Below are positions 59,119 to 64,000 of a stretch of 64,000 nucleotides of DNA, piece after piece. Position 1 is the first letter of the stretch, and every line of letters starts with the position of its first letter. The stretch lies in contig NZ_LMEO01000034.1 in assembly GCF_001426375.1 (NCBI RefSeq), positions 32,031-96,030 on the forward strand. The letters are read 5' to 3'. The notes beneath the pieces were generated by a model. The model made no database searches and was not told where the DNA came from. It saw nothing but the letters and a program-made list of their open reading frames with translations. Position numbers and translations under genes: made by a program. The stretch comes from Paenibacillus sp. Root444D2. Lineage in GTDB: Bacteria; Bacillota; Bacilli; Paenibacillales; NBRC-103111.

Positions 59119-59649
59119 ATGATGACAAAGAATTCTTCAACTTCAGTGAATCGACGAGCAGATATTGTATCCGCTGCCATCGAAGTTTTTGCTGAAATTG
59201 GTTATTACCGTGCTACGACAGCAAAAGTTGCGGAACGCGCACAAATTTCTCAGCCTTATGTTTTCCGGTTTTTTTCAACAAAAGAAGCACTGCTGCAAGA
59301 AGCGCTCGAGGTGTCATGGACACGAATTCTTGAGGCTTTCCGCGCGGTTATTGAGACCGTTGCTCCTGATCAGCTTGAGAAAGAACTGGTCGATGCTTAT
59401 ATTCATATTATGAAATCTTACCAAAATGAAACACTGCTGCAAATGCAAGCTCAAACGATTAAAGAGGACATGATCGCAGAGGTCATGCAAAAGGGATATC
59501 GGGATGTTCAGCAAGTGGTGCTAGAAGCTTTTAAGCGGGCAGGTTTCGAAAAACCTCATGAGAGAACCATGATTTTTCTTGCTAGAGGGATGTTGTGCAA
59601 TATTTCAATGGCGCTGTCTTTACCGGAATTAATGCTTATGGATGAATAA
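59119..59649 (+). CDS. TetR/AcrR family transcriptional regulator
   Basis: The 176-residue protein has the TetR helix-turn-helix (KVAERAQISQPYVFRFFST) and a helical effector domain. AAAGGTGG lies about seven bases upstream of ATG. Its targets are not adjacent: the gene downstream is convergent and ymaF lies behind a terminator. It may act on a remote gene, as many members of this family regulate efflux pumps. Confidence 0.9.
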   Translation: MMTKNSSTSVNRRADIVSAAIEVFAEIGYYRATTAKVAERAQISQPYVFRFFSTKEALLQEALEVSWTRILEAFRAVIETVAPDQLEKELVDAYIHIMKSYQNETLLQMQAQTIKEDMIAEVMQKGYRDVQQVVLEAFKRAGFEKPHERTMIFLARGMLCNISMALSLPELMLMDE

Positions 59650-59701
59650 GCTGATTCTGGTTTATTTTAAAGTAAGTGATCAATCGATTTCCGGTGACAA
59701 A

Positions 59702-59743
59702 AAAAATGAAGTGCAAACTGGCAACAGTAGGCACTTCATTTTA
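59702..59743. terminator. Terminator between convergent genes
   Basis: AAAAATGAAGTGC and GCACTTCATTTT form a stem of at least 12 bp around 16 bases, with A/T runs on both sides, so it can serve both strands. Confidence 0.85.
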
Positions 59744-59751
59744 CGTTTCTA

Positions 59752-61650
59752 TTACAATAGGCCAGGAACTGTAAGAGTCGCCGAACGATAGCCTACATCA
59801 GATTCTCCGTGCATGACCTTGAAAATTACGTTTACACTCTGTGATGTTGCACCCAACGTAATGATCCCGGAGTTTGAAATTTTTAAAATATCATTGCTGC
59901 TCTCTATAGAAACTGTATAACCTGCTGGTATGACTGGCAGAGTCAACAGCGTCTGTCCTATAGACGGATTAGTAATGACCATTGTAGCTGCAATGTACTG
60001 CGCAGAACGCTCAAGCATGAAGTCGCGGAAAGCAGGTGAGCTGTTATCCACCAAGGTCGGATAAACTTGAGTGCTGTAGTCACTGGATCTATAAGCGGAC
60101 AGTGTATGCGAACCCGCGTTTAAATTTTTGAAATGGTAGAATCCATTTATATCGGCTGTTGTGGTTCCGGAAGTAGCTCCGCTTAATGTTACTGTAGCTC
60201 CGAATACCGGTGCATGATTCTCACCTTTTACAAATCCGAAAATGTCTCCGTAATTAACCTGCTTCACATTCGTCCATGTCAGTGTATGATTGTTCGGAAC
60301 ATCCGCTTGAATAAACACGTCAGCGTCGCTGATGATAGTCACCGGACGTGATGGAATTACAAGCGATTGAGATGATAAACCAATGATGGACTTATAGATA
60401 TAGATTGTACTGACTGTAGAATCTAGTAGTGCTGCATTAAGTCTTTCCACGTTTCCTGTCTCTGCCTGTCCAGAACCGCCAATAAAGGCAACTTGGTTAT
60501 TAGGCTCATCCATTTTATCTGAAATAAAGAATGAGTATGATGAATACGAACGTTTAACAGGTCCGAAGTAGCCGCCGAGGTTAACGTTAAATTGATTGAC
60601 ATTTGCGCCAACCGCATAAGCTAGTTCTGAATCGGAGGACACGGGGGCAGTGCTTAAAGTCAAGAATGAACGGTTCGTTACGTGCGCTGAGGCTGTATCC
60701 ATTAAATTGTTGAGGGTGGCATCCAAATAACCCGGTTTACTCATCTTCCAAGTGAAATACATATCCTGTATGGCATTGGTAAATATGAACTTTCCATCCG
60801 TTCCAGAGATGACAGTAGTTCTCAGACCGTTGCTCATCTCCATCGTAATCTCAGCCCCAGATAAAGGATTATAGCGAGAATCCGTTGCAATCCCTGAAAC
60901 CGTTACAAACTGTACACCCATTACATCCGTTACTTGATTTATTCCTTCCTTAACGTTGACGACAAAACCGCTCATCCCATAGGAGGAAGTCGTAAAAAAG
61001 CTGCGGGTTCCAACTGGAACATTCGGAAATACAAATTGTCCTTGATTATCCGTCACTGTTGGAGGCAACACCTCAGAGGCAGCGCCTCCCGTGTTGATTT
61101 TAACGGAGACACCTGCTAATGGAACCATGTTAGCGGCGTATACGGTTCCTGTCACAGTGCCCGTAGGCAGGGTGACTTGAATCGGCTGTGATAAGTTTGT
61201 CACCTCTCCAGATAAAATAGTAAATGGTGTTGAATCTGACTCATATATTGCCGCGGTAACCGTGTTACCGGTGGATGCTTCTATATCGGAAATGGTGAAA
61301 CGACCATGTTCATTAGTTAATGCTGATTTAGTAGACTCTTTTAAATTCACAGCAACGAGGTTCATCGGTTCGCCGATTTGGTCAACAACAAGTCCCGTAA
61401 CCGTACCTGTGGATACATAATTCGGAATACTTACAGGAGATATTTGTCTAACCATCGCCTTGACATCCAAGTTATTGATCACACCGTCATCATTTATATC
61501 TGCAACTCCGTAAGTGTTGATGTACGTAACGATGTCATCTAGGTGAATTCCGTCGCCGTCAGAGTCAAAGGGTACTGCAGCTTGGACGGCCGAGCTCCAT
61601 AATACGCCTAACAAAGTTAAGCTAATGAGACTTAATTTTAACTTTTTCAA
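59752..61650 (-). CDS. Secreted protein with dockerin-like N-terminus and carboxypeptidase-regulatory-like domains
   Basis: The 632-residue protein has a Sec signal peptide (cut near residue 24, VQAAVPF). Immediately after it are two EF-hand-type loops, DSDGDGIHLDD and DINDDGVINNLDV, about 27 residues apart, as in type I dockerins. At least four Ig-like carboxypeptidase-regulatory domains follow (for example GTVTGLVVDQIGEP and TVTGTVYAANMVPLAGVSV). The dockerin-like part is at the N-terminus instead of the C-terminus. No catalytic residues are evident, so it is probably a surface or adhesive protein. The start is TTG with AAGGA nine bases upstream. It forms a single transcription unit. Confidence 0.85.
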   Translation of the reverse strand: MKKLKLSLISLTLLGVLWSSAVQAAVPFDSDGDGIHLDDIVTYINTYGVADINDDGVINNLDVKAMVRQISPVSIPNYVSTGTVTGLVVDQIGEPMNLVAVNLKESTKSALTNEHGRFTISDIEASTGNTVTAAIYESDSTPFTILSGEVTNLSQPIQVTLPTGTVTGTVYAANMVPLAGVSVKINTGGAASEVLPPTVTDNQGQFVFPNVPVGTRSFFTTSSYGMSGFVVNVKEGINQVTDVMGVQFVTVSGIATDSRYNPLSGAEITMEMSNGLRTTVISGTDGKFIFTNAIQDMYFTWKMSKPGYLDATLNNLMDTASAHVTNRSFLTLSTAPVSSDSELAYAVGANVNQFNVNLGGYFGPVKRSYSSYSFFISDKMDEPNNQVAFIGGSGQAETGNVERLNAALLDSTVSTIYIYKSIIGLSSQSLVIPSRPVTIISDADVFIQADVPNNHTLTWTNVKQVNYGDIFGFVKGENHAPVFGATVTLSGATSGTTTADINGFYHFKNLNAGSHTLSAYRSSDYSTQVYPTLVDNSSPAFRDFMLERSAQYIAATMVITNPSIGQTLLTLPVIPAGYTVSIESSNDILKISNSGIITLGATSQSVNVIFKVMHGESDVGYRSATLTVPGLL

Positions 61651-61954
61651 TTCTCCACATCCTTGCCAAAAATAATTAGGTACGATTCCCCAAATTTTAT
61701 TTCGCTATAAATCGACAAATTCCTGTATTTTTTTGAATTTGATTTTTTGGGTATACTCGGGGAGGTTAATAATTTTAACAGCCAGAAAAATGGGGAAATG
61801 AAGTGGAGGCAAGTACTTTGAACAAATTGAAGGCTATATAGACGTTCCTGGAGTCCGAGGTTTTTGGCTAAAGCGGAGTGATTTGGCAGCTTGAGGTGAC
61901 AATTAGGCAGAAGTGCACATACACTGTCTTAGGGTTGAGAGGGGTGTCTGATGA
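61651..61954. other. Intergenic stretch, no gene seen
   Basis: About 300 bp separate the divergent dockerin-like and GerP-like genes. The DNA is AT-rich on the left and includes GTGGAGGCAAG at about 61803, which could head a very short open frame, but nothing here is convincing. Confidence 0.5.
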
Positions 61955-62182
61955 ATGCCTTCAATTGTTAATGGTGCTATCAAGATCAATAGTGTCACCT
62001 CTGGTTCAAATGTCCAGATCGGAGATACCTTCATTATTAACCTATCAAGCAATTCGAAAATCTTCGCAGGAGCTAACTCCTTTTCCCCAGGCGATAGCTT
62101 TGGAAGTGTCCAAAGTGTGCTAAACGGCAGCACCAATACCATAGATCCGGATATTGTCGATACGCCGAACACGAATATTTAA
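61955..62182 (+). CDS. GerPA/GerPF-like spore germination protein
   Basis: The 75-residue protein (MPSIVNGAIKINSVTSGSNV at its start, then IGDTFIINLSSNSKIFAGAN) belongs to the small GerPA/GerPF group needed for germinant passage through the spore coat. GAGAGGGG lies about eight bases upstream. It is a lone copy, not part of a full gerPABCDEF operon, so a specialised paralogue is likely. It supports a spore-forming host. Confidence 0.88.
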   Translation: MPSIVNGAIKINSVTSGSNVQIGDTFIINLSSNSKIFAGANSFSPGDSFGSVQSVLNGSTNTIDPDIVDTPNTNI

Positions 62183-62311
62183 ATGAGATGAGATTACTTC
62201 CACATATTGGAGGGTCGTTCTGGCTAGGAAGACGGTCCTAAAGAGTTATATGGGTTCGAAGGTTATACGAGGATCAAACCATATGACTTACCATATAGGG
62301 GATAGTGCATC

Positions 62312-62521
62312 TTGCTTAGACTAAAGTCGATTCGTTTAAAGAAGAGAAATGTAGTGTGGCTCATCCCGGTATTGATTCTTGGAACTGGTGCTTTTCCAGA
62401 TATTCGGGACAGCGGTTGGTGGAATGTGTTAGGCATTATTCTTTTTTTGACTATCATTTTTGTATGTGGCTGGGATTGGTTTCGAGTGGTTCAGGAACAA
62501 CGCGAACGCGAACAAATGTGA
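62312..62521 (+). CDS. Small membrane protein of unknown function
   Basis: The 69-residue protein has two hydrophobic stretches (VVWLIPVLILGTGAFP and WWNVLGIILFLTIIFVCGW) between a Lys/Arg-rich start and a charged Arg/Glu end. The TTG start has only a weak site (GGGGATAG about nine bases upstream). A strong terminator follows, which supports a real gene. I do not recognise it. Confidence 0.5.
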   Translation: MLRLKSIRLKKRNVVWLIPVLILGTGAFPDIRDSGWWNVLGIILFLTIIFVCGWDWFRVVQEQREREQM

Positions 62522-62552
62522 ACCATAGATCCAACGCTTTGACTGTATGAGA

Positions 62553-62579
62553 ACAAAAACCCCTATATGGGGTTTTTGT
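62553..62579 (+). terminator. Rho-independent terminator
   Basis: ACAAAAACCCC, a loop of TATAT and GGGGTTTTTGT are perfectly complementary. A second hairpin (ATACCCTGAC/GTCAGGGTAT) follows at 62585-62611. Confidence 0.88.
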
Positions 62580-62676
62580 TAGTTATACCCTGACATAAGG
62601 CTGTCAGGGTATTTGCTGTATGATAAAGGTAACACTTGAAAAGACGCAAGAAAAGTGAAAAGAGGAGATGGTATCT

Positions 62677-63177
62677 ATGACTCATCCTGCACTAGAAATG
62701 TACAATTACCACGTCTGGGCGAACCAAACCATGTTGAATCGATTAAAAGAACTTCCAGAGGACGTTTACAATAAGGAGATTAAAAGCGTTTTTTCTACGA
62801 TATCGAAGGCGATCGCTCATATTTACTTGATGGATGCGTGCTGGTTAGACATTATCTCCGGTAAAAGCATGAGGGAAGCCATGGCCGATTCAGCCCAATT
62901 GACTGCTGACGTAGAGTCCAAGGGGATCGAGGAGATGGAGAAGCTGTACGTCCAGATATCAGAGCGGTTTAAAACTTTTTTGAACCAACAGGAAGATATG
63001 GAAAAAAGGATTATGCTTGATAATCCTTATACGCGACAGCGTGATACCAGCTTATCTGAAATGGTTTTGCAGGTCGTTAATCACGCAACTTATCACCGCG
63101 GTAATATTACGGCTATGCTGCGTCAAATGGGGCATGCATCTGTGATGACCGAGTATGCGCTTTATTGGTACTCCTAA
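62677..63177 (+). CDS. DinB family protein
   Basis: The 166-residue four-helix-bundle protein belongs to the DinB/YfiT family, which holds a metal with three histidines. Likely ligands are in AIAHIYLMDACW and NHATYHRGNI. The second ATG (62677) is chosen because AGAGGAG lies nine bases upstream; the first abuts it. Family members are thiol-dependent transferases or DNA-damage-induced proteins of unclear role. Confidence 0.88.
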   Translation: MTHPALEMYNYHVWANQTMLNRLKELPEDVYNKEIKSVFSTISKAIAHIYLMDACWLDIISGKSMREAMADSAQLTADVESKGIEEMEKLYVQISERFKTFLNQQEDMEKRIMLDNPYTRQRDTSLSEMVLQVVNHATYHRGNITAMLRQMGHASVMTEYALYWYS

Positions 63178-63181
63178 ACAT

Positions 63182-63222
63182 AAAACGGCTCTGTCGCAAT
63201 GGATGCGAACAGGGCCGTTTGT
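63182..63222. terminator. Terminator-like hairpin after the dinB-type gene
   Basis: AAAACGGCTCTGT and ACAGGGCCGTTT pair across about 15 bases. It lies between the DinB gene and the end of the VOC pseudogene on the other strand. Confidence 0.65.
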
Positions 63223-63232
63223 GGCTTATACC

Positions 63233-63663
63233 TTAATTCATGGATGCGCCTTCAGTGAATATTTGGAAGGTAACACCGAACTTGTCTTTTACCTGTCCAT
63301 ATGCGGGGCTAAAATGAGTCTCTTGGAGCTCCATAATGACTTGGCCGCCTTCCTTCAGGCATTATAGAACTGTTGTGATTTTTCCTTATCATCCGATGTA
63401 ATACAGACAGTCACGTTATCGCCCTTTTGAACAGTCTGACCTGGAAATGTATCGGAAAACATCAAACTAGACTCGCCAACTTGCAACATGGCATGTCCAA
63501 TACGCCCCTTAGCATCCTCTGGTAAAGGAAAATCTGGGTTAGCCGGCATCTCGCCGAAAGATTGCGTGAAAAGAACTTGGGCATCCAATGCCTTTTCATA
63601 GAATTGAATAGCTTCCCCTGCATTGCCGTCCATCACTAAATAAGCTGTTAATTTTACTGTCAT
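63233..63663 (-). pseudogene. Frameshifted PhnB-like VOC family protein
   Basis: The first 102 codons encode the N-terminal part of a PhnB/glyoxalase-fold protein (TVKLTAYLVMDGNAGEAIQF and GHAMLQVGESSLMFSD). The frame then stops at TGA just after QQFYNA (about 63355). One base later the missing part continues without a stop, reading LKEGGQVIMELQETHFSPAY and FGVTFQIFTEG to TAA at 63233. One base is missing in a GCC-CTG context, so this is either a recent mutation or a sequencing error. Intact members are about 140 residues and have no single known function. Confidence 0.85.
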
Positions 63664-63897
63664 TATAAATGCCTCCTTGGTTTTACACTAAAATTGTTTA
63701 CCTCTTATTATTACCATAAACACATCAAAAAATAAAGAACATTTGTTCGTATTTATGAAATCTTAATCATTTCTTCCGCATATTGAAAAAGTTGCCCTCC
63801 TTCATTATTTTCCCTCATGTCGAAAATAAGCGTCCTATACTATAATAAAATAGATGAAGTCCGTATTCTTACAACACGAAAGGTGATGGAGACACCA

Positions 63898-64000
63898 ATG
63901 AACAAGTCTCGCATGTGGTCGCCCATTCAAAAAATATTCCATTCGTTCTCTTTAAAGCAAAGAATATGGCTTACCTTTGTTGTTCTAATCACCTTAGGAC
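63898..64000 (+). CDS. Start of a membrane protein gene, probably a sensor kinase (cut by window end)
   Basis: The first 34 codons read MNKSRMWSPIQKIFHSFSLK and then a hydrophobic segment (IWLTFVVLITLG) that begins a first membrane helix. GGAG lies seven bases before ATG, and a TATAAT at 63841-63846 is a possible -10 element. N-termini like this (FSLKQRIWLTFV) are common in YesM-type sensor kinases, but the rest is outside the window. Confidence 0.5.
   Translation, partial: MNKSRMWSPIQKIFHSFSLKQRIWLTFVVLITLG

Overview
The window looks like a chromosomal segment of a Gram-positive, spore-forming, polysaccharide-degrading Bacillota bacterium, most likely Paenibacillus or a close relative. The reasons are two carbohydrate ABC cassettes of the YesM/YesN/LplA/LplB/YtcP type, a SigI/RsgI pair, a GerP-like spore protein, a split glycine decarboxylase (gcvPA/gcvPB) behind a tandem glycine riboswitch, purine-rich ribosome binding sites with many TTG/GTG starts, and perfect or near-perfect PerR and Fur boxes. 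Genus is inferred; there is no rRNA in the window and I saw no tRNA.

Layout. 1-2.5 kb: a decayed livF remnant fused to a dispersed repeat, a peroxiredoxin gene with a PerR box, and a GcvH-like gene that lacks the lipoyl lysine. 2.5-12 kb: a sensor kinase/response regulator pair followed by a sugar ABC importer (no ATPase), a Gfo/Idh/MocA dehydrogenase and a metallophosphoesterase. 12.4-14.3 kb: a cytochrome P450 and a TetR regulator sharing a 14-bp palindromic operator. 14.4-26.9 kb (minus strand): an alpha-glucan cluster with two copies of a DUF4912 + (GH57 branching enzyme-GT4 glycosyltransferase fusion) module, a nucleotidyltransferase/phosphomannomutase-like fusion, a small KTSC-like protein and a GH15 glucoamylase-type enzyme. 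27-34.7 kb: a LytTR regulator and a kinase-less AgrC-like membrane protein, an XRE regulator, sigI-rsgI, a Fur-controlled PepSY membrane protein and an aldo/keto reductase with iron-sulfur-type cysteines. 34.8-39.6 kb: leucyl aminopeptidase, an MFS transporter and a second Gfo dehydrogenase. 40.2-51.5 kb (minus strand): a membrane-bound AraC regulator, two permeases, a solute-binding protein and a 1683-residue secreted multidomain glycosidase. 51.6-57.5 kb: tandem repeats, the gcvT-gcvPA-gcvPB operon with its riboswitch, and a divergent gcvH. 57.5-64 kb: a molybdopterin oxidoreductase, a structured non-coding segment, YmaF, a TetR regulator, a secreted dockerin-like protein, GerPA-like, DinB and a frameshifted VOC protein; the start of one more gene is cut by the window end.

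How it works together. Two independent import systems (4.2-9.7 kb and 45-51 kb) probably take up oligosaccharides, the second fed by its own secreted enzyme. The 14.4-26.9 kb cluster probably builds and trims a branched alpha-glucan and is the best candidate for an undescribed system, because the synthesis module is duplicated and linked to two uncharacterised small families. Intergenic DNA is unusually rich in repeats: at least two dispersed families, three tandem arrays (40, 66 and 19 bp) and a large palindromic element.
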